Part shown: one piece after another, positions 25,091 to 33,732 of the stretch
Layout of the letters: every line of letters begins with the position of its first letter
How positions within the stretch are numbered: position 1 is the first letter of the stretch
NCBI RefSeq assembly: GCF_017876595.1
Contig: NZ_JAGIOG010000001.1
Location: 2,728,001-2,792,000, forward strand
Reading direction: 5' to 3'
DNA length: 64,000 nucleotides
Origin: Aeromicrobium fastidiosum
GTDB taxonomy: Bacteria; Actinomycetota; Actinomycetes; Propionibacteriales; Nocardioidaceae
Program-made: the position numbers and the translations under genes
The notes under the pieces: generated by a model
The model's input: the letters and a program-made list of their open reading frames with translations, nothing else
Told to the model about the DNA's origin: nothing
The model's database searches: none

Positions 25091-25834
25091 ATGACACGGG
25101 TCGCGGTGCTGGGTGCCAAGGGGCGCATGGGTTCGGAGTCGGTGCGGGCGATCACCGCGGCGGACGGACTGGAGGTCGTGGCCGAGATCGACCAGGGCGA
25201 CCCGCTCGACCTCATCACGTCCTCGGGTGCCGAGGTGGCCCTCGACTTCACGCAGCCGGGTGTCGCCCTCGACAACGTCACGTGGTGCGTCGAGCACGGC
25301 GTGCACGTCGTCGTCGGCACCTCGGGCTTCGACGACGACCGCATCGAGGCCGTGCGCGCGCTGCTGGGCGACGAGCCCGCCACGGGCGTCCTGATCGTCC
25401 CGAACTTCTCGATCGGCGCGATCCTCATGATGCGCTTCGCCGAGACGGCAGCGCCGTTCTTCGAGTCGATCGAGGTCATCGAGATGCACCATCCCGACAA
25501 GATCGACGCCCCCTCGGGCACGGCGGTGCGCACCGCCGAGCTCATGGCCGCCGCACGCGAGACCGCCGGATCGGCACCCCTGCCGGACGCGACGACGACC
25601 GACCCCGACGGCGCCCGCGGTGCCAAGGTCGGCGGCATCCCGGTGCACGCCGTGCGCGCGCGGGGCTTCGTGGCCTCTCAGGAGGTGCTGTTCGGGGGCG
25701 CGGGCGAGGGCTTCGCGATCCGCCACGACTCGCACGACCGCAGCTCGTTCATGCCCGGCGTGGTGGCGGCGGTCTCGGGCGTGGCCTCCCGTCCCGGTGT
25801 CACGGTCGGCCTCGACGCCGTCCTCGGCTTGTAG
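25091..25834 (+). CDS. dapB: 4-hydroxy-tetrahydrodipicolinate reductase
   Basis: DapB performs the NAD(P)H-dependent second committed step of the lysine/diaminopimelate pathway. The 247-residue product has the N-terminal Rossmann motif VAVLGAKGRMG, the catalytic signature EVIEMHHPDKIDAPSGTA with its His pair and Lys, and the C-terminal FAIRHDSHDRSSFMPGV. It is the length of the actinobacterial enzyme. The partner enzyme dapA lies 4.3 kb downstream, separated by thyA-dfrA and other genes, a frequent arrangement in this phylum. Confidence 0.97.
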   Translation: MTRVAVLGAKGRMGSESVRAITAADGLEVVAEIDQGDPLDLITSSGAEVALDFTQPGVALDNVTWCVEHGVHVVVGTSGFDDDRIEAVRALLGDEPATGVLIVPNFSIGAILMMRFAETAAPFFESIEVIEMHHPDKIDAPSGTAVRTAELMAAARETAGSAPLPDATTTDPDGARGAKVGGIPVHAVRARGFVASQEVLFGGAGEGFAIRHDSHDRSSFMPGVVAAVSGVASRPGVTVGLDAVLGL

Positions 25835-25855
25835 CCCGCCCCGAGGGGCTGGGTG

Positions 25856-26161
25856 TCAGAGCTGGCGGACGAGCGCGGCGACGGCGGCCGACACCACGAC
25901 CATCGGCAGGAACGGCACGCGTAGCGTGAGCAGCACCGCGGCGACGCCGAGGGCCAGCAGGCGGGCGTCCACCTGCACCGACGCGCCGTCGGCGAGCACC
26001 TGCACGGCGATCAGGGCGCCCAGCAGCCCCGCGGGGATCAGCTCGACGGCCCGGACGGTCAACGGGTGCTGCAGCACCGACGGCGGGACCGACAGCCCCG
26101 CGTACTTGAGGGCGAAGCAGCCCACGACCATGACCGCGATGCCGGCCCACACGCCCGTCAC
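25856..26161 (-). CDS. azlD: AzlD-family branched-chain amino acid export subunit
   Basis: A 101-residue, very hydrophobic protein with four predicted spans (about 4-20, 40-56, 63-82 and 84-99). The small AzlD/LIV-E subunit works with AzlC in export of branched-chain amino acids. The GTG at 26161 overlaps the azlC stop (GTGA, 26158-26161), which fixes the start. It is the last gene of a four-gene minus-strand operon in which every junction is a 4-base overlap. Confidence 0.87.
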   Translation of the reverse strand: MTGVWAGIAVMVVGCFALKYAGLSVPPSVLQHPLTVRAVELIPAGLLGALIAVQVLADGASVQVDARLLALGVAAVLLTLRVPFLPMVVVSAAVAALVRQL

Positions 26162-26829
26162 GATGCGGCCCGCGTCCGCCACAGCATGCCGAGCAGGACG
26201 GCCACGCCGCCGCCGAGGACGATCGGCAGCCCGGCGCTCGTGACCGGTACGAGGCCCAGCGCCACCGCGGCACCGACGAGCGCGACGATCCGGCCCTTCC
26301 AGGTCGCCAGCCGGGGCCACAGCAGGCCCAGGAAGGCCGCACCGACGGCGGCATCGAGCCCGTAGGTGCGCGGGTCGCCGATCGCGTCGCCGGCGAGCGC
26401 GCCGACGAACGTCGTGAGGTTCCAGAGCACGAAGATCGAGATGCCCGTCCAGTAGAACCCCAGGCGCGCCTGCCGCCGCGTGTCGCGGGTGACGGCCATC
26501 GCGGTCGACTCGTCGATCACGACGTGGGCGCTGGCCAGTCGGGCGAGCGGGTCGAGGTCGAGGCGAGGTGCCAGGCTCACGCCGTAGAACAGGTTGCGGC
26601 TGCCGAGCAGCGTCGCGGTGAGCGCCCCGGTCAGGGGATTGCCGCCGGAGGCGACGATGCCGACGAACGCGAACTGCGACGCTCCCGTGAACACCAGCAG
26701 CGAGATGAGGCAGGTCTGCAGCACGCTGAGCCCCGACGCGGTCGAGATGGCGCCGAACGAGACGCCGCACGCACCCGTGGCGAGCCCGACGCCGAGCGAG
26801 TCGACGACGATGCTGCGGTCGGACGTCAT
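26158..26829 (-). CDS. azlC: AzlC-family branched-chain amino acid permease
   Basis: A 223-residue membrane protein with the AzlC signature LGVGLATGACGVSFGAISTA at the N-terminus and FTGASQFAFVGIVASGG near 47-63. DESTAMAVTR also appears, then further hydrophobic spans. AzlCD (LIV-E) exports branched-chain amino acids and analogues. Its start overlaps the stop of the preceding acetyltransferase gene (ATGA), and its stop overlaps the azlD start, so the subunits should be made in step. The substrate is inferred from the family. Confidence 0.9.
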   Translation of the reverse strand: MTSDRSIVVDSLGVGLATGACGVSFGAISTASGLSVLQTCLISLLVFTGASQFAFVGIVASGGNPLTGALTATLLGSRNLFYGVSLAPRLDLDPLARLASAHVVIDESTAMAVTRDTRRQARLGFYWTGISIFVLWNLTTFVGALAGDAIGDPRTYGLDAAVGAAFLGLLWPRLATWKGRIVALVGAAVALGLVPVTSAGLPIVLGGGVAVLLGMLWRTRAAS

Positions 26830-27359
26830 ACGAGGCTGGTGTGGAGCCGCACCTGCTTGACGGTCGCGCCGGTCGCCGACTCGAGCTCGCGATGGGCGCC
26901 GTCGGGTGCCCAGCCCGACTCCGTCACGAACGAGCGGAGCGCGTCGTCACCCGTGCCGATCCACCACACGGCGCGGCTGAACTTGTCGGCCACGAGCGTG
27001 TCGATCGCAGCCTGCAGCAGGCGGGACCCGTGCCCGTTCCGTTGGTGGGCCGCATCGACGACGAGCTCGCCGACCTCGCCGTCGACCACCTGGTCGCTGT
27101 CGGGGTCGAACGACGGGTGGACGAGGGCGAACCCGCGCACCTCGGCCCGCTCGAGCGCCACGAGCACCCGCAGGCGGGCGTCGTGCGGCGAGCTGATCAG
27201 CGAGGTCCACCGCTCGGTGAGCTGGACGGGGTCGAGCGCCTCGACCTCGGCCGCCGCGTCGCCGAAGCTCGTCCGCCACGAGGCCAGCTGGATGCGCACG
27301 ATCGCCGCGGCGTCGGCCGGCCACGCGAGGCGGGCACTGACGTCGGCATGGACGCTCAC
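26826..27359 (-). CDS. GNAT-family N-acetyltransferase
   Basis: A 177-residue single-domain GNAT protein. The acetyl-CoA loop is visible as VDAAHQRNGHGSRLLQAAID (residues about 93-112; the Q/R-x-x-G-x-G pattern), with a C-terminal VTESGWAPDGAHREL strand. The GTG start at 27359 overlaps the stop of the upstream gene (GTGA, 27356-27359), and its stop overlaps azlC. Lying between a membrane protein and an amino-acid exporter, it could acetylate an amino acid or analogue, but this is only contextual. Confidence 0.83.
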   Translation of the reverse strand: MSVHADVSARLAWPADAAAIVRIQLASWRTSFGDAAAEVEALDPVQLTERWTSLISSPHDARLRVLVALERAEVRGFALVHPSFDPDSDQVVDGEVGELVVDAAHQRNGHGSRLLQAAIDTLVADKFSRAVWWIGTGDDALRSFVTESGWAPDGAHRELESATGATVKQVRLHTSLV

Positions 27360-27856
27360 GTGTCGAGGAAGCTCTCGACGAGGCGCGACTCCGCGCCCTG
27401 GGAGTCGACCATCGCCGCGGTCAGCGAGGTGTTGCGCGGGCTCGGCCACACCTCGTACGTCAGCACCAGCATGCCCGGGAAGCCGGCGACGACCAGCGGC
27501 CAGCCGCCGTGGTCGGCCACGAACGCCACGACGACGGCCACCAGCATCGGCGTCTCGCAGAAGATGAGCTTGCGGACGGTCTGCGCGGCGAAGATGCCGA
27601 CGGCATCTCGCTCGGCCTCGGCAGGATCGGTGTCGGCCGGCAGGGGAGAGGCGCTGAGCCACACCCGCTCGGACAGGAAGGCACCCGCAGCCACGAGCAC
27701 GAGCAGGACGACGGTGAGCCAGATCGGCGTGAACGGCGCATCGTCGCCGCCGAGCATGAAGAACAGCAGCACCAGGAAGCCGCCGGTGAGCCCGATCTGG
27801 AGGAGCGCGAAGCTGCGGACCTCGGCGGGGGTCGCGTCGTACTCAACACTCGGCAT
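27356..27856 (-). CDS. Hypothetical four-span membrane protein
   Basis: I do not recognise a characterised family. The 166-residue product has hydrophobic segments at about 18-37, 45-62, 104-118 and 121-136. A short acidic connector (PLPADTDPAEAERDAVG) lies between the second and third, and the C-terminus is soluble. It is the first gene of the operon leading through a GNAT to azlC-azlD. The ATG at 27856 (MPSVEYDATPAEV) is preferred to an upstream in-frame ATG at 27910, which would overlap the divergent thyA start. Confidence 0.65.
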   Translation of the reverse strand: MPSVEYDATPAEVRSFALLQIGLTGGFLVLLFFMLGGDDAPFTPIWLTVVLLVLVAAGAFLSERVWLSASPLPADTDPAEAERDAVGIFAAQTVRKLIFCETPMLVAVVVAFVADHGGWPLVVAGFPGMLVLTYEVWPSPRNTSLTAAMVDSQGAESRLVESFLDT

Positions 27857-27896
27857 GGGGAGAGTTTCGCATACCGTCCGGACGCTCCGGGATTGA

Positions 27897-27902
27897 TAGT
27901 GT
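27897..27902 (+). promoter_or_regulatory. Leaderless-type -10 (TAGTGT) of thyA
   Basis: TAGTGT, within an extended TTGATAGTGT, ends 7 nt before the thyA ATG at 27909; there is no Shine-Dalgarno. Confidence 0.55.
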
Positions 27903-27908
27903 GGCGAC

Positions 27909-28703
27909 ATGCGGGCCTACCTCGATCTCGTCCAGCGCATCCTCGACGAAGGGGTCGCCAAGGGTGATCGCACCGGCACCGGCACCCGCAGCGTCTTCGG
28001 CCACCAGATGCGGTTCGACCTCTCCGAGGGCTTCCCCCTCGTGACGACCAAGAAGATCCACGTCCGGTCGGTCGTCGCCGAGCTGCTCTGGTTCATCAAG
28101 GGCGACACCAACACGCGCTACCTGCGCGACAACGGCGTGACGATCTGGGACGAGTGGGCCGACGGCAACGGCGATCTCGGCCCGGTCTACGGCTTCCAGT
28201 GGCGCACGTGGCCGACCCCTGACGGCGAGCACATCGACCAGCTGGCCCAGGTCATCGAGCAGATCAAGGCCAATCCCGACTCGCGCCGCCACGTCGTCAG
28301 CGCCTGGAACGTCGCCGACCTCGACGCCATGGCGCTGATGCCGTGCCACGCGTTCTTCCAGTTCTACGTCGCTGACGGCAAGCTGTCGTGCCAGATGTAC
28401 CAGCGCTCGGCCGACGTCTTCCTCGGCGTGCCGTTCAACATCGCCTCGTACGCGCTGCTGACGCACATGGTCGCCCAGGTCGCGGGTCTCGAGGTGGGCG
28501 ACTTCGTCCACACCCTCGGCGACGCGCACCTGTACGTCAACCACCTCGACCAGGCGCGCGAGCAGCTCACCCGCGAGCCGCGAGCGCTGCCCGAACTGTC
28601 GCTCGACCCGTCCGTCCAGTCGATCGACGACTTCACGCTCGACTCGATCACGATCACGGGCTACGACCCGCACCCGCTCATCAAGGCGCCCATCGCCGTA
28701 TGA
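27909..28703 (+). CDS. thyA: Thymidylate synthase
   Basis: ThyA methylates dUMP to dTMP using methylene-tetrahydrofolate, releasing dihydrofolate. The product has 264 residues, the same as the E. coli enzyme, and keeps the catalytic Cys at 146 ([12 protein letters not shown]). The Arg-phosphate region ([12 protein letters not shown]), the WGQ-like FQWR and the C-terminal [11 protein letters not shown] are also intact. The stop overlaps the dfrA ATG (28700-28703), pairing it with the enzyme that regenerates its folate product. Confidence 0.98.
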   Translation: MRAYLDLVQRILDEGVAKGDRTGTGTRSVFGHQMRFDLSEGFPLVTTKKIHVRSVVAELLWFIKGDTNTRYLRDNGVTIWDEWADGNGDLGPVYGFQWRTWPTPDGEHIDQLAQVIEQIKANPDSRRHVVSAWNVADLDAMALMPCHAFFQFYVADGKLSCQMYQRSADVFLGVPFNIASYALLTHMVAQVAGLEVGDFVHTLGDAHLYVNHLDQAREQLTREPRALPELSLDPSVQSIDDFTLDSITITGYDPHPLIKAPIAV

Positions 28704-29206
28704 GCGAGCGCCGTACGAGCACGCGCGGCCCCATCGTCACGATCGTCGTGGCGATCGGCGACAACGGCGTCATCGGCCGCGACGGCGACCTGCCGTGGCC
28801 GCCGACGGGCGACCTCGCCCACTTCAAGGCCCTGACGATGGGGCACCCGATGATCATGGGACGCACGACGTTCGAGTCGATCGGGCGGCCTCTTCCCGGA
28901 CGCACCTCGATCGTCCTGACCCGTGACGGCTCGTGGACGTCCGAGGGCGTCGAGGTGGCTGGTGACCTGCCGTCCGCCCTGGCGACGGCGGCGTCGCTCG
29001 ACGACGAGGTCTTCCTGATCGGCGGGGCGCAGGTGTACGCCGAGGCGCTGGCGACGGGAGTGGTCGACCGGATGGTCGTGACCCGCGTGCACCAGTCGCC
29101 CGACGGCGATGCCTGGTTCCCGGACGTCGACTGGTCGCACTGGCCCGAGACGTCGCGCGAGCCCCACGACGGCTTCGACATCGTCACCCACGACCGCGAT
29201 TCGTGA
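28700..29206 (+). CDS. dfrA: Dihydrofolate reductase
   Basis: DHFR reduces dihydrofolate to tetrahydrofolate. The 168-residue product shows [20 protein letters not shown] (substrate and Met20-loop region, with Asp/Trp neighbours), [16 protein letters not shown] and the NADPH-binding [13 protein letters not shown]. The ATG at 28700 overlaps the thyA stop and gives a short N-terminal extension ([10 protein letters not shown]) before the first strand. The pair makes the dTMP folate cycle a translationally coupled unit. Confidence 0.96.
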   Translation: MSERRTSTRGPIVTIVVAIGDNGVIGRDGDLPWPPTGDLAHFKALTMGHPMIMGRTTFESIGRPLPGRTSIVLTRDGSWTSEGVEVAGDLPSALATAASLDDEVFLIGGAQVYAEALATGVVDRMVVTRVHQSPDGDAWFPDVDWSHWPETSREPHDGFDIVTHDRDS

Positions 29207-29264
29207 CGAACTGCACCGGTCCGGACGCCGGACCCGTGCAGGACGTCACACATCGCGGGGACGG

Positions 29265-30053
29265 CTACAGCAGGATGCCGAGCTGTCGGCTCTGCGCCAC
29301 GAGGTTGCCGTCCTCGTCCCACAGCTCGCAGTCCTCGTCGTGGAAGCCGTCGACGACGTGGCGCGTGCTCAGCCGCGTCGCGATCCAGCCGGGACGCGGG
29401 ACGCGGTGCAGGAACACCGTGAGCTGCACCGTCATCGACTTCTGGTGCCCGTCGCCGAGCTCGAGCACCGGCGGGGCGAACGAGTCGCACAGCAGCGCCA
29501 GGGCCGGCAGGTCGATCGCGCGTCCGTCGTGGAGGCGCTGCCACAGCGCGATCGACGGGTCGCCGGACGGTGCGCCGGCCGCCCAGCCCGGCATCGAGGC
29601 GAGCCGGTAGTCGATGCGGCCGAAGAGCCCGTCGGCCGGCATGCCGTGGTCGAGCGGATCGGCGCACCGGTCGGGCGGGGGCAGCTGCGGAGGCGCGCCG
29701 AGCTCGCTGGTCGGGCCGTCCGGCCGGGGTCCGAAGCTCGCCGTCATCGTGGCGATCTGCCGCTCGCCCTGCCAGAGCGTGGCGCTGCCCGTCTGCACGC
29801 GGCGTCCCTGACGGGCCGACGCCGTGCGGATCTCGGCCGGCCCCGGCACGGGTGCCGTGAGATACGTGATGGCCGCCACGAGTGGGTCGTCGGCACCTGT
29901 CTCGTCGTGCAGCCCGCGCAGCATCGTGGCCAGGATGTAACCGCCGTTGGGCGTGCCGAGCGGCGTGTTCCACCGGTCGGTCAGGGTCGCGTCACGGACT
30001 CCGTCGCCCCGGCTGACGGATGCGGTGTCGAGATCGTAGTAGTCCGCAGTCAT
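29265..30053 (-). CDS. TesB-like acyl-CoA thioesterase (double hotdog fold)
   Basis: A 262-residue protein with two hotdog halves. The N-terminal half has TPNGGYILATMLRGLH (the GGY/helix region) and ITYLTAPVPGPAEI. The C-terminal half has TVFLHRVPRPGWIATRLSTRHVVDGFHDEDCELWDEDG, split by a Pro-rich linker. This is the actinobacterial TesB/4HBT_3 thioesterase-like arrangement; hydrolysis of acyl-CoA is inferred. I start it at the ATG 30053 (MTADYYDLDTASV), since the longer frame runs through dapA in shadow. It is divergent from dapA. Confidence 0.82.
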   Translation of the reverse strand: MTADYYDLDTASVSRGDGVRDATLTDRWNTPLGTPNGGYILATMLRGLHDETGADDPLVAAITYLTAPVPGPAEIRTASARQGRRVQTGSATLWQGERQIATMTASFGPRPDGPTSELGAPPQLPPPDRCADPLDHGMPADGLFGRIDYRLASMPGWAAGAPSGDPSIALWQRLHDGRAIDLPALALLCDSFAPPVLELGDGHQKSMTVQLTVFLHRVPRPGWIATRLSTRHVVDGFHDEDCELWDEDGNLVAQSRQLGILL

Positions 30054-30094
30054 GGACTCATCCTGCCGGTAGCGGGGGAGCGGCCGGCAGACGG

Positions 30095-30100
30095 TAGCCT
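30095..30100 (+). promoter_or_regulatory. Leaderless-type -10 (TAGCCT) of dapA
   Basis: TAGCCT ends 8 nt before the dapA ATG at 30108; no ribosome binding site is present. Confidence 0.55.
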
Positions 30101-30107
30101 CGGGGGT

Positions 30108-31025
30108 ATGACGTCGCCGCTCGCTTCTGAGGCCGCGCCCTTCGGGCGTGTGCTGACCGCCATGGTCACGCCGTTCACCGTCGACGGTGAGCTCGACCTC
30201 GATGCCGCCCAGAAGGTGGCCTCGCACCTGGTCGACCACGGCAACGACGGCCTCGTCGTCAGCGGCACGACGGGCGAGTCGCCCACCACGACGGTCGAGG
30301 AGGACGGACGCCTGCTGGCAGCCGTGCTCGAGGCCGTCGGCGACCGCGCCACGGTCGTCGCGGGAGTCGGCACCAACGACACCCGGCACTCCGTCGAGCT
30401 GGCCGAGCAGGCCAAGAAGCACGGCGCCCACGGTCTGCTGATCGTGACGCCCTACTACAGCAAGCCGCCGCAGTCGGGCATCCTGCACCACTTCACCGAG
30501 GTGGCCCGTGCGGGCGACGACACCCCGGTCATGCTCTACGACATCCCGGGCCGCTCCGGCGTCCAGATCGCCGACGAGACCTATGTCGCGATGGCCGACA
30601 ACCCGTTGATCGTCGCGATGAAGGACGCCGTCGGCGACCTCGACCGCGGTGCATGGCTGATGGCCGAGACCGGCATCGCGATCTACTCCGGCGACGACCC
30701 GCTCAACCTGGCCTGGCTGGCCATGGGCGCCGCCGGCGTCGTCAGCGTCGTCAGCCACGCCGCCGGTCGCCAGTACGCCGAGATGGTTGCGGCCGTCGAC
30801 GCCGGCGACCTCACGACCGCCCGCGCGGTCAACCTCCGACTTCAGCCCGCCGTCCGGGCGTTGATGAACCACACGCAGGGCGCGATCACGGCCAAGGCAG
30901 CCATGCAGCTGCTCGGCGTGCTCGACAACCGCACCATGCGTGCCCCTCTGCTCGCCGCGTCCGAGGAAGAAGTCGCGATCGTTCGTGACGGCCTCGTCGC
31001 AGCTGGCCTCCTTGAGCAACACTGA
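30108..31025 (+). CDS. dapA: 4-hydroxy-tetrahydrodipicolinate synthase
   Basis: DapA condenses pyruvate and aspartate semialdehyde, the first committed step of diaminopimelate/lysine synthesis. The 305-residue TIM-barrel shows GTTGESPTTT, the YDIPGRSG motif with Y144, and the Schiff-base Lys at 172 (IVAMKDAVGD). It fits the GTG/ATG-proximal leaderless start at 30108 better than any upstream extension. RNase J follows 22 bp later, a pairing (dapA-rnj) conserved in actinobacteria. Confidence 0.97.
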   Translation: MTSPLASEAAPFGRVLTAMVTPFTVDGELDLDAAQKVASHLVDHGNDGLVVSGTTGESPTTTVEEDGRLLAAVLEAVGDRATVVAGVGTNDTRHSVELAEQAKKHGAHGLLIVTPYYSKPPQSGILHHFTEVARAGDDTPVMLYDIPGRSGVQIADETYVAMADNPLIVAMKDAVGDLDRGAWLMAETGIAIYSGDDPLNLAWLAMGAAGVVSVVSHAAGRQYAEMVAAVDAGDLTTARAVNLRLQPAVRALMNHTQGAITAKAAMQLLGVLDNRTMRAPLLAASEEEVAIVRDGLVAAGLLEQH

Positions 31026-31047
31026 CTCGAAAGCTGAACACACCTAC

Positions 31048-32727
31048 ATGAGCCACATGCACCTGGAGCTCGACGCTCCGCCCGCGCTGCCCGAAGGCGG
31101 CCTCCGCGTCATCCCCCTGGGAGGACTCGGTGAGATCGGCCGCAACATGACGTCGTTCGAGTACGGCGGCAAGATCGTCATCGTCGACTGCGGCGTCCTC
31201 TTCCCCGAGGAGACCCAGCCCGGCGTCGACCTGATCCTGCCCGACTTCGGACCCATCCGCGACCGCCTCAAGGACGTCGTCGGCATCGTCCTGACGCACG
31301 GCCACGAGGACCACATCGGCGGCGTGCCGTACCTGCTGCGCGAGCGCGGCAACATCCCCATCATCGGCTCCAAGCTGACGCTGGCGTTCCTCGATCCGAA
31401 GCTCAAGGAGCACAAGCTCAAGGACGCCCCCAAGTACGAGGTCTCCGAGGGCGACATCATGGACCTCGGGCCGTTCGAGCTCGAGTTCGTGGCGGTCAAC
31501 CACTCGATCCCCGACGCCCTGGCCGTCGCGATCAAGACCCCGGCCGGCGTCGCGCTGCACACCGGCGACTTCAAGATGGACCAGCTGCCGCTCGACGGCC
31601 GCATCACCGACCTGCGGGCCTTCGCGCGTCTCGGCGAGGAGGGGGTCGACCTCTTCTTGACCGACTCCACCAACGCCGAGGTTCCGGGCTTCACGACGTC
31701 CGAGCGCAACATCACGCCGGCGATCGACGCGGTGTTCCAGAACAGCACGGGCCGCATCATCGTGGCCTCGTTCGCCTCGCACATCCACCGCGTGCAGCAG
31801 GTCATCGACGCCGCCGCCAAGCACGGTCGCAAGGTCGCGTACGTCGGACGCTCGATGGTCCGCAACATGCAGATCGCCCGCGAGCTGGGCTACCTGCACG
31901 TGCCCGACGGCGTCGTCGTCGACCGCATCGACGCGGCACCGCCCAACAAGATGGTGCTGATGTCGACCGGCTCGCAGGGCGAGCCGATGGCAGCCCTGTC
32001 GCGCATGGCCAACAACAGCCACCAGCAGGTCAGCCTCGAGCCGGGCGACACCGTCCTCATGGCCTCGTCGCTCATCCCGGGCAACGAGAACGCGATCTAC
32101 CGTGTCGTCGACGGCCTGACCAAGCTCGGCGCCAACGTCGTCCACAAGGGCAATGCGCTGGTGCACGTCTCGGGCCACGCCTCGGCCGGCGAGCTGCTCT
32201 ACTGCTACAACATCGTGCAGCCCACCAACGTGCTGCCGGTGCACGGCGAGATCCGTCACCTGCACGCCAACGCCAAGCTTGCGACGCAGACCGGCGTCCC
32301 CAACGTCATCCTGGCCGAGGACGGCTACGTCATCGACCTGGTCGACGGTCACGCGTCCATCACGGGTGCGGTCGACGTCGGCTACGTCTACGTCGACGGC
32401 TCGTCGGTCGGCGACCTGACCGACTCCGAGCTCAAGGACCGCCGCGTGCTGGCCGAGGAGGGCTTCGTCTCGGTCGTCGTCGTCATCGACTCGGCCACCG
32501 GCAAGATCCTGTCGGGCCCCGAGATCCACGCTCGCGGCATCGCCGAGGACGACAAGGCGTTCGACGAGATCGTGCCCAAGCTCGTGGCTGCTCTCGAGGA
32601 GGCCCTGTCCGAGGGCACGCGCGACAACCGCCAGCTGCAGCAGGTCATCCGCCGGGTCATCGGATCGTTCGTGGGCCGTCGCCTGCGCCGGCGTCCGATG
32701 ATCCTGCCGGTCGTCATCGAGGCCTGA
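31048..32727 (+). CDS. rnj: Ribonuclease J
   Basis: RNase J is a metallo-beta-lactamase/beta-CASP nuclease with endo- and 5'-exonuclease activity in mRNA decay and rRNA maturation. The 559-residue product begins near PEGGLRVIPLGGLGEIGRNM. The zinc motif is LTHGHEDHIGG (H84, H86, D88, H89). The TGDFKMD motif follows, then the beta-CASP domain (STGSQGEPMAALSRMANN, HVSGHASAGELL) and a C-terminal domain. I took the ATG at 31048; no clear ribosome binding site is visible, and ATG 31057 is an alternative. Confidence 0.95.
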   Translation: MSHMHLELDAPPALPEGGLRVIPLGGLGEIGRNMTSFEYGGKIVIVDCGVLFPEETQPGVDLILPDFGPIRDRLKDVVGIVLTHGHEDHIGGVPYLLRERGNIPIIGSKLTLAFLDPKLKEHKLKDAPKYEVSEGDIMDLGPFELEFVAVNHSIPDALAVAIKTPAGVALHTGDFKMDQLPLDGRITDLRAFARLGEEGVDLFLTDSTNAEVPGFTTSERNITPAIDAVFQNSTGRIIVASFASHIHRVQQVIDAAAKHGRKVAYVGRSMVRNMQIARELGYLHVPDGVVVDRIDAAPPNKMVLMSTGSQGEPMAALSRMANNSHQQVSLEPGDTVLMASSLIPGNENAIYRVVDGLTKLGANVVHKGNALVHVSGHASAGELLYCYNIVQPTNVLPVHGEIRHLHANAKLATQTGVPNVILAEDGYVIDLVDGHASITGAVDVGYVYVDGSSVGDLTDSELKDRRVLAEEGFVSVVVVIDSATGKILSGPEIHARGIAEDDKAFDEIVPKLVAALEEALSEGTRDNRQLQQVIRRVIGSFVGRRLRRRPMILPVVIEA

Positions 32728-32735
32728 CCGCCGCG

Positions 32736-33335
32736 ATGGTCGAGCCCCTCGCCTACGACGCGATCGTGCTCGCGGGGGGACGCTCGACCCGCATGGGCGA
32801 CGTCGACAAGCTGCAGGTGGTCGTCGACGGCGCGACCCTGCTGACGCATGCCCTGGCGGCCGTGGCGGACGCCCGTCGGGTCGTCGTCGTGGCCCCGGAG
32901 GGCACCGCCGGCCTGCCGGCGGGCGTCCTCCGCGTGCAGGAGGACCCGCCATTCTCGGGTCCCGCGGCGGCGATGGGCACGGGACTTCGGGCCCTGGGCG
33001 ACGCCGCGGCCGAGCACGTGGTCGTCGTGGCCGCCGACGTTCCCCGCGTGGGCGACGCGGTCGACGCCCTGCTCGCGGGGCTGGCCGCGCACCCCGACCA
33101 CGATGGCGTCGTCGCGCGCACGCCCGACGGTCGCCGCCAGCCGCTGCTGGCGGGCCACCGCACGCGGTCGCTCGTCGCGGCGCTCGCAGCGCACGAGCCC
33201 CTGGCCGATCTGTCGGCGACCCGGGTGACGAGCGGCCTCGACCTCGTCGAGCTCGATCTCGACGCCGAGGTCGTCTCCGATGTCGACACCCCCGCCGACC
33301 TTGACCGACTCACCCGGGAGAGCCCGCATGGATGA
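32736..33335 (+). CDS. mobA: Molybdenum cofactor guanylyltransferase
   Basis: MobA attaches GMP to molybdopterin, producing the MGD cofactor needed by the nitrate reductase encoded 2 kb downstream. The 199-residue protein has the nucleotidyltransferase P-loop variant AIVLAGGRSTRMGDVDK (residues 9-25), the VVAADVPRV metal-binding Asp block, and a terminal DVDTPADLDRL motif seen in MobA/MobA-like proteins. Similar transferases handle other nucleotides, so the specificity rests on context. The stop overlaps the following small gene by 8 bases. Confidence 0.85.
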   Translation: MVEPLAYDAIVLAGGRSTRMGDVDKLQVVVDGATLLTHALAAVADARRVVVVAPEGTAGLPAGVLRVQEDPPFSGPAAAMGTGLRALGDAAAEHVVVVAADVPRVGDAVDALLAGLAAHPDHDGVVARTPDGRRQPLLAGHRTRSLVAALAAHEPLADLSATRVTSGLDLVELDLDAEVVSDVDTPADLDRLTRESPHG

Positions 33336-33582
33336 ATCAGCGTTGACGGGCTGGGCCTCGGGTCTCGCCGCCGACCTCGGCATCGAGCAGGCGCTCGACG
33401 TCGACACGATCCTCGACCTTGCGTCCGATGCCGCGCACGGGGTCATGCGGCCCGCGGCGCCCCTGACGACGTACCTCGTCGGCGTGGCCGTGGGCCAGGC
33501 AGGCGGCGACCCTGCCCGGGTCGCCGAGGTGCTCGAGCACGTCCGGGCCGCGATCGACGCCTGGGACACCCCCGACCCGTGA
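33328..33582 (+). CDS. DUF6457 small protein
   Basis: An 84-residue helical protein starting MDESALTGWASGLAADLGIE. The pattern VDTILDLASDAAHGVMRPAAPLTTYLVG matches the small DUF6457 family that accompanies mobA or molybdenum-cofactor genes in actinobacteria. The 8-base overlap with mobA and this association suggest a role in cofactor handling, but no biochemical function is known. It ends 150 bp before narK, with the nitrate promoter between. Confidence 0.75.
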   Translation: MDESALTGWASGLAADLGIEQALDVDTILDLASDAAHGVMRPAAPLTTYLVGVAVGQAGGDPARVAEVLEHVRAAIDAWDTPDP

Positions 33583-33627
33583 CCCGCGAACTTCTCACAG
33601 TGCGGTGACCCCGACCGTGCGCGAAGT

Positions 33628-33682
33628 GTTACGCGTCGCTGACGCCGCGACACATCCGCTCGAAACACGCGCTCCCTAGGTT
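33628..33682 (+). promoter_or_regulatory. narK promoter with GlnR-like half-sites
   Basis: GTTAC (33628-33632), CTGAC (33639-33643) and GAAAC (33662-33666) lie upstream of a TAGGTT -10 (33677-33682). The GAAAC starts exactly 15 bp before the -10, as does GACAC at nirB and GAAAC in the box at 43752. One spacing is off by a base from the canonical 11-bp phasing, so GlnR binding is tentative. Confidence 0.4.
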
Positions 33683-33732
33683 CGGTGACACGAGATCCGG
33701 CGACCGCCGGGTCACCGACCACGGAGCGTTCC

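Noticed and set aside
33685-33732. Upstream GTG start for narK
   Set aside because: It lies 3 nt after the -10 hexamer, upstream of the likely transcription start; the ATG at 33733 fits the family start.
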